Shown: positions 16,491-24,264 of the stretch, piece after piece
Numbering within the stretch: the stretch's first letter is position 1
Layout of the letters: each line of letters starts with the position of its first letter
Source of the DNA: Corynebacterium kalidii
Lineage (GTDB): Bacteria; Actinomycetota; Actinomycetes; Mycobacteriales; Mycobacteriaceae
NCBI RefSeq assembly: GCF_022869005.1
Contig: NZ_JALIEA010000011.1
Location: 406,438 to 470,437, forward strand
DNA: 64,000 nt
Direction of reading: 5' to 3'
The notes under the pieces: model-generated
What the model was told of the DNA's origin: nothing
What the model saw: only the letters and a program-made list of their open reading frames with translations
The model's database searches: none
Program-made: the position numbers and the translations under genes

Positions 16491-17077
16491 ACCCCGGGTG
16501 GCCGGCGAAGACCCCCGTGGCGGACACCGACGCCGGACGGGTGCGGCTGCGTCCGTTGGCCCGGCGGGACGGCCGCCGCTGGGCGGAGTACCGCAACGCC
16601 GACGAACACCTGCTGCGTCCGGTGGAGCCCACGGTTCCCGGCGAGTGGTGGGAGGCGCACACCCGGGCGATGTGGCGCCGCAACTACGCCGGCCTGATGT
16701 CCCTGGCCACGCAGGGCGTGTTGCTGCCGTTCGCCATCGAGGTGGACGGGGAGTTCGCGGGTCAGCTGACCCTGGGCAACGTGCAGCACGGTGTGGTCTG
16801 CAGCTGCTGGATCGGCTACTGGGTGTACTCGGGTTTCAGTGGCAGGGGAGTGGGGCGGACCGCCGTGACCCTCGGGGTGGACCATGCCATGACGCAGGTG
16901 GGTATGCACCGGGTGGAGGCCACGGTGCTGGAGTCGAATGTGGCGTCCCGCCGGATCCTGGAGCGTATCGGCTTCCGTGAGGAGGGGTTGCTGCAGCGCA
17001 ACCTGCACATCAACGGTCAGTGGCGGGACCATCTCCTCGTCGGCCTGACCGCCGAGGAACGTCCGCCGAGGCAGTGA
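16472..17077 (+). CDS. rimJ: GNAT acetyltransferase, RimJ/RimL type
   Basis: This 201-residue protein has the GNAT fold of the RimJ/RimL group: RVRLRPLARRDGRRWAEYRN at the start of the domain, the acetyl-CoA loop GYWVYSGFSGRGVGRTAV, and the VEATVLESNVASRRILERIGFREEG signature. Such enzymes acetylate N-terminal amino groups of ribosomal or other proteins. It lies between glp and the GLPR-like gene, a conserved order. It starts from GTG 7 nt after glp. Its first residues (MLLTNR) copy the last residues of Glp (MFLTNRV) because of a short DNA duplication. Confidence 0.9.
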   Translation: MLLTNRHPGWPAKTPVADTDAGRVRLRPLARRDGRRWAEYRNADEHLLRPVEPTVPGEWWEAHTRAMWRRNYAGLMSLATQGVLLPFAIEVDGEFAGQLTLGNVQHGVVCSCWIGYWVYSGFSGRGVGRTAVTLGVDHAMTQVGMHRVEATVLESNVASRRILERIGFREEGLLQRNLHINGQWRDHLLVGLTAEERPPRQ

Positions 17078-17214
17078 TCCTCCGTCGATCCTCCGTCGAT
17101 CCTCCATCCGGCGCGGCGCGCCTGCGGCGCCGTTGCCGCACCGGCACGTATCGTCGGGGACATTGTTCTATCGTGATGCGTCCTGATTGTCGTCGGTGAA
17201 AGGAAAGGCCGCTA

Positions 17215-18393
17215 GTGTCCGGCTCCCTCAGCTCTCTGATCCTGATCGCGGTCGTCTGGCTTCTTCTCCTCGCGCCGTTGTTCCTCCGTAAGCAGTCACC
17301 GGTCCGGCGCACGTCGAAGGCGTTGTCGGAGACCCGCGTGCTGCATGAGGGCGGCGCGGAGATCTCCCGCCCGCGGAAACGTCCGCTGCCTGCGGATTCG
17401 TTGTACCACGCGGATGTCGACGACGACATCGAGCTGGTCGAGGCAGAGCCCGAGCAGGTGATCATCGACGACACCGCGCGGGACGTGCCGGGGATCATCG
17501 ACGGTGAGGTCGTGGGCTACCGTCCCCTCGACGAGGAGGACACCGGCGAGTTCGCCCCGGTGGATCCGCTCGTGGACGCCGACCCTGCCGTGGAGACCGG
17601 CGAGGACGCGGCGTTCGACGACGTCGAGGAATCCGACGACACCGACGACGCCAAGGACACCGACACGGAGGACGACACCGACGCCGAGGCTGTCCAGGAC
17701 GCGCCGGAACGACCGGTGGATGCGGTCCGTGAGGACGACCGGCGGTTCACCGACATCCCGGTGGCCTACCTCCGTGGCGGTGACATCGACGTCAGCGTGG
17801 GGACCGACGAGCCGTGGGACGACTCCGCCCCGGTGGACGAGGAGGTCGCCGGCGCCGACTTCTCCGTCGACGAGTACGGCGACGGTGAGCTGACCGAGGA
17901 GGAACTCGACTACGCCGCCGCCCGCCGTGGCCGTGGTTTCTATGACCCTGAGACGTCCCAGCGGCTGGCGGAACGCCGCCAGCAGCGCCGTAAGCGGGTG
18001 CTGTCGGTGCTGGCGTTGCTGTGCGTGGTCTCCGTCGTCGCCGCGGTGCTCCTGGGCGGTGCCGTCTGGTCCGGGGTGGTGGTGACTGTCGCCCTGTCCG
18101 CGGTGTACCTGTACTACCTGCGGCGGCAGGTGGTCGAGGAGACGAAGCTGCGTCGTCGGCGTATCGCCCGGATGCGGCGTGCCCGCCTCGGTGTGCGCAA
18201 CACCGACGACCGGGAGCTCGGTGTGCCCGACCGTCTGCTCCGGCCCGGTGCCGTGATGCTGGAGAGTGATGACGCGGACCCGGAGTTCGCGGACCTGGAT
18301 TACGCCGACCACGTCGGTTACACCGACCACGCCGATTACGGTGACTACGGTGACCACGACGACTACACCGGTACGCACATCCGGGCGGTGTAG
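17215..18393 (+). CDS. GLPR-like membrane protein (Glp receptor candidate)
   Basis: This 392-residue protein has an N-terminal membrane helix (residues 5-24), a very acidic cytoplasmic segment (about 60-235, with long Asp/Glu runs), then an Arg-rich stretch, two membrane helices (about 262-306), a basic RRRRIARMRRARLG patch and an acidic Tyr/His/Asp-rich tail. Architecture and position after rimJ match the corynebacterial Glp receptor GLPR and its mycobacterial counterpart Rv0996, thought to link Glp to the membrane for septation and polar growth. This is assigned from layout and context; the acidic region is low complexity and carries little family signal. Confidence 0.72.
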   Translation: MSGSLSSLILIAVVWLLLLAPLFLRKQSPVRRTSKALSETRVLHEGGAEISRPRKRPLPADSLYHADVDDDIELVEAEPEQVIIDDTARDVPGIIDGEVVGYRPLDEEDTGEFAPVDPLVDADPAVETGEDAAFDDVEESDDTDDAKDTDTEDDTDAEAVQDAPERPVDAVREDDRRFTDIPVAYLRGGDIDVSVGTDEPWDDSAPVDEEVAGADFSVDEYGDGELTEEELDYAAARRGRGFYDPETSQRLAERRQQRRKRVLSVLALLCVVSVVAAVLLGGAVWSGVVVTVALSAVYLYYLRRQVVEETKLRRRRIARMRRARLGVRNTDDRELGVPDRLLRPGAVMLESDDADPEFADLDYADHVGYTDHADYGDYGDHDDYTGTHIRAV

Positions 18394-18418
18394 TGCCGCG
18401 TCGTGTGGCGACCGGGGA

Positions 18419-18424
18419 TAAGAT
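18419..18424 (+). promoter_or_regulatory. -10 hexamer of leaderless DoxX gene
   Basis: TAAGAT lies 9 nt before the ATG at 18434, with no ribosome site between. Confidence 0.55.
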
Positions 18425-18433
18425 GACCTCATC

Positions 18434-18844
18434 ATGAACAATCCTGCTTTCCGCGACGCCGCCCTGCTGATCCTGCGCGTCGCTCTCGGCGTCGTCTTCA
18501 TCGCCCACGGGTGGGACAAGGTGTTCCACGTGGGGGCGGACGAGACAGCCGCCCAGTGGGCCTCGATGCACATCCCGCAGCCGACGCTGTCGGTCTGGGT
18601 CGTCTCCGTGATCGAGATGCTCGGCGGCGCGCTCCTGGTGCTTGGGTTCCTGACACCGGCCGCCGCGGGTGTGCTGGCCCTCGACATGGTCGCGGCGTTC
18701 TACTTCGTGCACATGGGCAACGGGCTCTTCGTGGCGGAGGGCGGCGGCGAGCTGGTCGTCGTCCTGTTCGCCGCGTGTCTCGTGCTCGTGGTGTTCGGTG
18801 CCGGGCGGGCGAGCCTCGACAAAGCACTCTCCCGGTTCGGGTGA
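18434..18844 (+). CDS. DoxX family membrane protein
   Basis: This 136-residue protein has four hydrophobic segments. The family signature LRVALGVVFIAHGWDKVFH is at residues 16-34 and VIEMLGGALLVLGFLTPAAAGVLALDMVAAFYFVHM follows. DoxX proteins are small redox-associated membrane proteins, in mycobacteria linked to superoxide and thiol stress complexes. Its stop overlaps the start of the zinc-finger membrane gene (GTGA), so the two are probably made together. Confidence 0.9.
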   Translation: MNNPAFRDAALLILRVALGVVFIAHGWDKVFHVGADETAAQWASMHIPQPTLSVWVVSVIEMLGGALLVLGFLTPAAAGVLALDMVAAFYFVHMGNGLFVAEGGGELVVVLFAACLVLVVFGAGRASLDKALSRFG

Positions 18845-19704
18845 TCGCGGTGGAGGATGCTCCGCACCGTGACATCCATGCGGTGGTCCGCGCCGCCTTG
18901 TCGGCGCGGCTCGACGGCGAGAACGTGCCGTCGGACGTCGACGACGACCTGATTGACACCCACCTGTCCGCCTGCGTGGACTGCCGCGAGTGGTTCGCCG
19001 CGGCGAGTGACCTGAACCGCCGGTTGCGGATGTCGGTCGCCCCCGACGGCGGTGCGGGCGGGGACGCCCGGGCGCTGGCGGAGTCGATGGTGCGGCTGGC
19101 CGACGAGACCCCGCGCCTGTCCCACCGTCTGCGCAACCGGTCGCTGCCGTTGGTGCTCAGCCGGGTGGCCCTGGTGGCGGTGGCCGTGTGTTACGTCGTC
19201 TGGGCCCTGCTGCTGCTCACCGGGGCCACCGGTGGTGGCGCCGGGGCCGTCGACGGGACGGGGCCCGGTGGGGCGGTGGCCAACGCCGACGACCCGGACG
19301 TGGCGTCCCTGGCGGTCGACGCCGCGGCGGTGCGGATGGCGCTGGCGGCCGGTCTGCTGTGGGGGGCGGTGCGGCCCCGTTCGGCACCGGGGTTGTTCCC
19401 GGTGTTCCTGGCGTTGTGGGGCTTCGGCGCCGGCTTCGCGACCCGCGACATCGTCCTGGGGGTGCTCGGCGGGGCGATGGACTACACACTCATCGCCGGG
19501 CTCCTGCTGCACCTGGCGGCCTGCGCGGCGCTGGTGGGGGTGTGGTTGTCCCGGAACCACGCCGTGGCACCGGTGCGGCAGTCCCTGCGGGGGCTGTCGG
19601 CGCGGCCGGTGCGGTACAGCCCGGAGGACGTGGAGGCCAACTCGTCGTGGCGGCGCGGGGACGGGCCTGGGTACGGACCTGGGAACGGACCCTGGAGACG
19701 GTGA
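18841..19704 (+). CDS. Zinc-finger (zf-HC2-like) membrane protein
   Basis: This 287-residue protein begins at a GTG overlapping the DoxX stop. Residues 30-50 hold HLSACVDCREWF, the H-x3-C-x2-C pattern of anti-sigma-factor zinc fingers. Four hydrophobic segments follow (starting about 107, 158, 185 and 218), and the C terminus is a short basic/Pro-Gly-rich tail. Anti-sigma factors of this type are usually encoded next to an ECF sigma factor, but none is here. It may sense redox or envelope state and act on a distant sigma factor, or use the finger for another partner. Earlier in-frame starts would run through DoxX. Confidence 0.75.
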   Translation: MIAVEDAPHRDIHAVVRAALSARLDGENVPSDVDDDLIDTHLSACVDCREWFAAASDLNRRLRMSVAPDGGAGGDARALAESMVRLADETPRLSHRLRNRSLPLVLSRVALVAVAVCYVVWALLLLTGATGGGAGAVDGTGPGGAVANADDPDVASLAVDAAAVRMALAAGLLWGAVRPRSAPGLFPVFLALWGFGAGFATRDIVLGVLGGAMDYTLIAGLLLHLAACAALVGVWLSRNHAVAPVRQSLRGLSARPVRYSPEDVEANSSWRRGDGPGYGPGNGPWRR

Positions 19705-19707
19705 CGG

Positions 19708-21294
19708 TCAGGTCCAGCCGGGCAGCCACATCCGCAGCTGCCACTGGTCGTCGGTGAGCGGCATCCCGGTGAAGACGGGCAGGAAGAACAGGAACATCCA
19801 CACCACCAGCACCAGGTAGGCGACCGCGACGAGCATCCCGGTCTTCGTCAGGACGAGGTGCCGGGCCTCGGCGACGACGGGGCGCAGGGGGCGTGCGGGC
19901 GGTGGCGGCCCGTCGGGACGGACCGCCCACCCGGAGACCTGGCCCAGGACGAGAGCCAGCCCGAGGATGAGGAACGGCGCGAGGTTGGTGGCGTAGAAGA
20001 GGTACATCTGCCGGTCGACGTTGAGCAGCCAGGGGAGGAACCCGGCGGCGTAACCGACGAGGGGGACCAGCCACCGCATGTCGCGTCGTCCGATGATGCG
20101 CCACAGACCCCACAGCAGCACCGGGACACCCAGCCACCAGATCGCCGGGGTACCGATCAGCAGCACCACCTCCCGGCGGCCGCTGTCGTCGCTGGCGGAG
20201 TGGTAGAGCAGGGCGCGGGTGGAGGCCAGCCAGTCCCACGGCTTGGACTCCCACGGGTGGTGGTGGCCGTTGGAGTTGGTCAGTTCGCCGTGGAAGCCGA
20301 GCACCGAGACGTGGTAGTAGAGGAAGCTGAGCCAGGTGTCGGGCAGGAAGTCCAGCCCCCACGAGCTGATCCGGTCACTGCCGGCGGACGCCTCGTGACG
20401 GAACACCCCGGTCTCCGAGGCGAACCAGGACCGCCACGACAGCAGGTACACGCCCACCGGGACCAGGACCACCGAGGCGAACGCCGGGACGCAGTCGCGG
20501 AGCAGTGTCCCGGTGAACGGGCGGGCGACGCCGTGTCGGCGTCGGCGCCACCAGTCGACGGCGACGACGGCGACCCCGAAGAACGCCATGTAGTAGAGGC
20601 CCGACCACTTCACGGCGACGGCCCCACCGAGGGCGGCACCGGCGGCGAAACGCCACCAGCGGTACCCCACGCGAGGCCCGAGGGCGGAGTCGGTGACGCG
20701 CCCCTCGTCGGCGATCCGACGGAACAGCCGCTCCATCTGTTCGTGGTCGCGCAGCAGCAGGTAGACCGCCAGGACCACGAAGAACGCCTGGAAGTGGTCG
20801 AGCATCGCCGAGCGTCCGGTGACGAACAGGATCCCGTCGCACAGTGCCAGGATCCCGGCGGTCAGCCCGACCCAGTCGGAACCGCTGAGCCGGCGGGCGG
20901 TCGCCGCGATGAGCAGGACGACCCCCACGGCCAGCAGGGCCACGACGATGCGCCAGCCCCACGGGGTGTTCCCGAAGACCGCCATGCCGAGGGCCTCGAG
21001 GTGTTTGGCCAGCGGTGGGTGCACGACCAGCCCGTAGCCGGGGTTGTCCTCGATCCCGCCGACGAGGAGTCCGCCGCCGCCGTCGGTGCCGCGCAGGACC
21101 TGCCAGGACTGGGGGACGTAGTGTTTCTCGTCGAAGACGGGGGTGCCCGCGTCGGTGGGGTGCGGGAGCCAGAGCAGTCGGCTGACCAGCCCCAGGAGAC
21201 CCAGTGCGGCGAGGATGGACAGCCAGCGGCGCGGCTGGGCCCGCCTGTGTGCGGGGTGGGGCGCTGTGTCTGCCGTGGCTGGAGTCTCCGTCAC
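19708..21294 (-). CDS. pmt: Protein O-mannosyltransferase (Pmt, GT39)
   Basis: This 528-residue enzyme moves mannose from polyprenyl-phosphomannose to Ser/Thr of secreted proteins at the outer face of the membrane. It has about eleven hydrophobic segments. The catalytic acidic pair is in the first outer loop (VFDEKHYVPQ, about residue 53), with HPPLAKHLEALG after it, and later conserved features include GRSAMLDHFQAFF, AVKWSGLYY and HHHPWESKPW. The GTG start at 21294 fits a TAGGAT hexamer 8 nt upstream; a much longer frame upstream is antisense to rsmI. It corresponds to Rv1002c, and its order with rsmI and betP is conserved in corynebacteria. Confidence 0.95.
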   Translation of the reverse strand: MTETPATADTAPHPAHRRAQPRRWLSILAALGLLGLVSRLLWLPHPTDAGTPVFDEKHYVPQSWQVLRGTDGGGGLLVGGIEDNPGYGLVVHPPLAKHLEALGMAVFGNTPWGWRIVVALLAVGVVLLIAATARRLSGSDWVGLTAGILALCDGILFVTGRSAMLDHFQAFFVVLAVYLLLRDHEQMERLFRRIADEGRVTDSALGPRVGYRWWRFAAGAALGGAVAVKWSGLYYMAFFGVAVVAVDWWRRRRHGVARPFTGTLLRDCVPAFASVVLVPVGVYLLSWRSWFASETGVFRHEASAGSDRISSWGLDFLPDTWLSFLYYHVSVLGFHGELTNSNGHHHPWESKPWDWLASTRALLYHSASDDSGRREVVLLIGTPAIWWLGVPVLLWGLWRIIGRRDMRWLVPLVGYAAGFLPWLLNVDRQMYLFYATNLAPFLILGLALVLGQVSGWAVRPDGPPPPARPLRPVVAEARHLVLTKTGMLVAVAYLVLVVWMFLFFLPVFTGMPLTDDQWQLRMWLPGWT

Positions 21295-21302
21295 AGTGGC
21301 AC

Positions 21303-21308
21303 ATCCTA
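21303..21308 (-). promoter_or_regulatory. -10 hexamer of leaderless pmt
   Basis: TAGGAT on the minus strand ends 8 nt before the GTG at 21294. The rsmI promoter points the other way about 45 bp off. Confidence 0.6.
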
Positions 21309-21351
21309 TACCCGCGTGGTGGTGGCGAGGGGTCCCGAGGTCCCTGGCGGG

Positions 21352-21357
21352 TAAGCT
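21352..21357 (+). promoter_or_regulatory. -10 hexamer of leaderless rsmI
   Basis: TAAGCT is 9 nt before the ATG at 21367 and 3 nt before an in-frame GTG at 21361. The spacing favours the ATG as first codon of the mRNA. Confidence 0.55.
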
Positions 21358-21366
21358 CTGGTGACC

Positions 21367-22287
21367 ATGCAGGACAACACCCCGGAAGACAACACCGTGC
21401 ACAGCGCCGTCGGACGCGCGGTGGACCGCGCCCAGGCCGACCGTCCTCTCCCCGCGGGCGGGGTGATCCTCGCGGCGACGCCGCTGGGCAACCCCCTGGA
21501 CGCCTCGATCCGGCTGATCGACGCACTCGGCAGCGCCGACATCGTGGCTGCCGAGGACACCCGTCGGACCCGTGCCCTCGCTGACGCGCTCGGCGTGGAG
21601 GTTACCGGGAAGATCGTCTCCAACTTCGACCACAACGAGAACGACCGGGCAGCCGGGCTGGTCGCGCAGGCGGCGGCCGGGGCGCGGGTACTCGTGGTCA
21701 CCGACGCCGGCATGCCCTCGGTCTCGGACCCCGGGTTCCCCCTGGTCCAGGCCGCGCAGGACGCCGGGGTCCCGGTGACCTGCCTGCCGGGCCCCTCGGC
21801 GGTACCCACCGCGCTCGCCCTGTCCGGGGTGGGGGTCGGCCACTTCGCCTTCGACGGCTTCGCCCCCCGCAAGGACGGCGCCCGACGCCAGTGGCTGGAG
21901 TCCGTACGGGACTCCGGACGGGCGGTGAGCTTCTTCGAGTCGCCCCACCGGTTGGCGGCGACGCTGGCCACGGCGGCGGAGGTGTGCGGCCCGGACCGCG
22001 AGGCGGCGGTGTGCCGCGAACTGACCAAGACCTACGAGGAGGTCGTCCGGGGACCGTTGGGTGAGCTCGCCCGGTGGGCCGCCGACGGTGTCCGCGGGGA
22101 GATCACCGTGGTGATCTCCGCGTCCTCCGGCGACGGCGGACGCACGCCGGAGGAACTGGTCGGGGAGGTCGAGCAGAAGGTTGCCGCCGGCCAGCGGATG
22201 AAGGACGCGACCCGCGACGTTTCCGCTGTGCACGGGGTGTCGCGCCGGGAGCTCTACGAGGCTGTCCTCACCGCCCGCGACAGCTGA
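21367..22287 (+). CDS. rsmI: 16S rRNA 2'-O-ribose C1402 methyltransferase
   Basis: This 306-residue tetrapyrrole-methylase-fold enzyme uses SAM to methylate C1402 in the 30S decoding centre. The signatures are ILAATPLGNPLDASIRLIDAL near residue 34, AAEDTRRTRAL, SNFDHNEN, VTDAGMPSVSDPG and LPGPSAVPTALALSG. The C-terminal part (ELVGEVEQKVAAGQRMKDATRDVSAVHGVSRRELYEAVL) is the usual RsmI tail. An alternative GTG start two codons upstream cannot be excluded. It is divergent from pmt. Confidence 0.95.
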   Translation: MQDNTPEDNTVHSAVGRAVDRAQADRPLPAGGVILAATPLGNPLDASIRLIDALGSADIVAAEDTRRTRALADALGVEVTGKIVSNFDHNENDRAAGLVAQAAAGARVLVVTDAGMPSVSDPGFPLVQAAQDAGVPVTCLPGPSAVPTALALSGVGVGHFAFDGFAPRKDGARRQWLESVRDSGRAVSFFESPHRLAATLATAAEVCGPDREAAVCRELTKTYEEVVRGPLGELARWAADGVRGEITVVISASSGDGGRTPEELVGEVEQKVAAGQRMKDATRDVSAVHGVSRRELYEAVLTARDS

Positions 22288-22361
22288 CCCGCGGCAGGGG
22301 CGCGCGGCCGGATTCAGGGTCTCCCGGGTCCGTACGCGGGCAGTATGGCAGAGTGGTCTCC

Positions 22362-24176
22362 ATGTCCGTTTCAGAAGAGAACTCACAATCCGACGATCCC
22401 GGCCCCCATGGCACCGGCTCCGACGGTGCGCCTTTCACCGATCCGGGCCTCAATCTGGAGAAGATCTCCCCGGTTGCCACGGAGGACATGCTGCCGCCGC
22501 CGGCCGAGGATGAGAACGCGAAGATCGACAAGGCAGTGGTGTTCTTCGCCGCGCTGATCGTCCTCGCCGTGGTCGCCTGGGGCCTGATCGCCCCGGACAA
22601 CTTCGCCGGCTTCGCCGCGAGCGCCCTCGACTTCGTGGTGACCGACTTCGGTTGGGTCTACATCATCGCGGGGTCGGTGTTCGTCTTCTTCATCCTGTGG
22701 GTCGCCCTGAGCAAGTTCGGTAACGTCCGTCTCGGACAGGACAATGAACGTCCGGAGTTCAACGCCGCGAGCTGGATCGCGATGATGTTCGCCGCCGGTA
22801 TGGGCATCGGCCTGATGTTCTACGGTGTCGCCGAACCGTTGAACTTCTACCGCAGCGGCGTGCCCGGTGAGGCCACGGAGAGCATCCCGGTCTCCTTCTC
22901 GACGACGTTGTTCCACTGGACGCTGCACCCGTGGGCCATCTACGCCATCGTCGGTCTCGCGATCGCCTACGGCACCTTCCGCTTGGGCCGCAAGCAGCTG
23001 CTGAGCTCGGCGTTCATCCCGCTGATCGGGGTGCGTCGTGCCGAGGGCTGGCTGGGCAAGCTGATCGACGTGCTGTCGATCTTCGCCACGGTCTTCGGCA
23101 CGGCGGCGTCGCTGGGCCTGGGTGCGCTGCAGATCGCGTCCGGGCTCGACGCCACCGGTATGGTCCACAGCCCCGGTATCGGCTGGCTGCTGCTGATCAT
23201 CGGTGTGCTCGGCGTCTGCTTCCTGATCTCGGCGTTCTCCGGGGTCAGCAAGGGCGTCCAGTACGTGTCGAACTTCAACATGGTCGCTGCCGCGGTGCTG
23301 GCACTGTTCGTCCTGGTCGTCGGCCCCACCGTCGTCATCGCGAACACCGTGCCGACCGCGTTCGGCAACTACATCCAGGAGTTCTTCGGCATGGCCGCCC
23401 GCACCGCGGACTCCGCCCCGGGGATGGACGAGTGGCTCGCCGGCAACACCCTGTTCTACTGGGCGTGGTGGATCTCCTGGTCGCCCTTCGTCGGCACCTT
23501 CATCGCCCGGATCTCCCGTGGACGCACGGTCCGCGAGTTCATCCTGGTGGTCATGCTGGTCCCCACCGCGGTGTCGGTGGTCTGGTTCGCCATCTTCGGC
23601 GGCAGTGCGATCCACCTGGAGGAGTCGGGGACCGACGTCTTCGGCGACGGCACCTCCGAGTACATGCTGTTCAACCTGTTGCACGAGCTTCCGCTGGGCA
23701 CCCTGTCCTCGGTGATCGCGATGGTCCTGCTGGCCACGTTCTTCATCACCTCGGCGGACTCCGCGTCCACCGTGATGGGCACGATGAGCCAGAACGGCAA
23801 GCTCATCGCCGACCGGAAGATCACCGTGCTGTGGGGGCTGCTCACCGCACTGATCGCCGTGGTGCTGCTGGTGTCCGGCGGGGACGACGCCCTCAACAGT
23901 CTCCAGTCGGTGACGATTATCGCGGCCAGCCCGTTCGTGGTGCTCATCTGCTTCCTGTGCCTGGCGATCTACAAGGGTCTGTCCCAGGACCCCCTGTTCC
24001 TCGACGAGAAGCAGAAGCGGGCCTTCTCCCTGCGGCTGGCGCGTGAGCGCCGCCACCAGGAGACCGAGGAGGCACGCGCGGAGCGTCTGCGTCGCCGCCG
24101 CGAACGCGGAGGCGCGCTGGTGCCCAAGCCCAAGCGGCCCGCCAAGAAGAAGGGGAACCAGGCCGGTTCCGACTAG
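22362..24176 (+). CDS. betP: BCCT family transporter, BetP-like
   Basis: This 604-residue sodium-coupled carrier of betaine-type solutes has a 60-residue hydrophilic N terminus, twelve membrane helices and a charged C-terminal tail. Signature segments are GMGIGLMFYGVAEPLNFY in the glycine-rich third helix and FYWAWWISWSPFVGTFIARISRGRTVREF, the Trp-rich substrate region. The last 50 residues are Arg/Lys/Glu-rich, as in the osmosensory C terminus of C. glutamicum BetP, and the position after pmt and rsmI matches betP there. The N-terminal acidic segment (DPGPHGTG...PPPAEDENAK) also resembles BetP. A substrate other than betaine (ectoine, proline) is possible. Confidence 0.92.
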   Translation: MSVSEENSQSDDPGPHGTGSDGAPFTDPGLNLEKISPVATEDMLPPPAEDENAKIDKAVVFFAALIVLAVVAWGLIAPDNFAGFAASALDFVVTDFGWVYIIAGSVFVFFILWVALSKFGNVRLGQDNERPEFNAASWIAMMFAAGMGIGLMFYGVAEPLNFYRSGVPGEATESIPVSFSTTLFHWTLHPWAIYAIVGLAIAYGTFRLGRKQLLSSAFIPLIGVRRAEGWLGKLIDVLSIFATVFGTAASLGLGALQIASGLDATGMVHSPGIGWLLLIIGVLGVCFLISAFSGVSKGVQYVSNFNMVAAAVLALFVLVVGPTVVIANTVPTAFGNYIQEFFGMAARTADSAPGMDEWLAGNTLFYWAWWISWSPFVGTFIARISRGRTVREFILVVMLVPTAVSVVWFAIFGGSAIHLEESGTDVFGDGTSEYMLFNLLHELPLGTLSSVIAMVLLATFFITSADSASTVMGTMSQNGKLIADRKITVLWGLLTALIAVVLLVSGGDDALNSLQSVTIIAASPFVVLICFLCLAIYKGLSQDPLFLDEKQKRAFSLRLARERRHQETEEARAERLRRRRERGGALVPKPKRPAKKKGNQAGSD

Positions 24177-24198
24177 TCGCCGACCCGCCCGGCCGACG

Positions 24199-24235
24199 AG
24201 CGCGCACCAGAGGAATTCTGCCCCTGGTGCGCGCT
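24199..24235 (+). terminator. Hairpin terminator after betP
   Basis: AGCGCGCACCAG (24199-24210) pairs perfectly over 12 bp with CTGGTGCGCGCT (24224-24235); the loop is 13 nt. TCCTCTGTGT follows, a weak T-rich tail. It separates betP from the leaderless metG promoter. Confidence 0.75.
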
Positions 24236-24252
24236 TCCTCTGTGTCATGCCT

Positions 24253-24258
24253 TAATCT
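24253..24258 (+). promoter_or_regulatory. -10 hexamer of leaderless metG
   Basis: TAATCT is 6 nt before the ATG at 24265, just after the betP terminator. Confidence 0.6.
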
Positions 24259-24264
24259 GGTCGC

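Noticed and set aside
22288..22361. MtrA site upstream of betP
   Set aside because: betP is an MtrA target in C. glutamicum, but no GTAAC-type direct repeat is visible in the short upstream region here.
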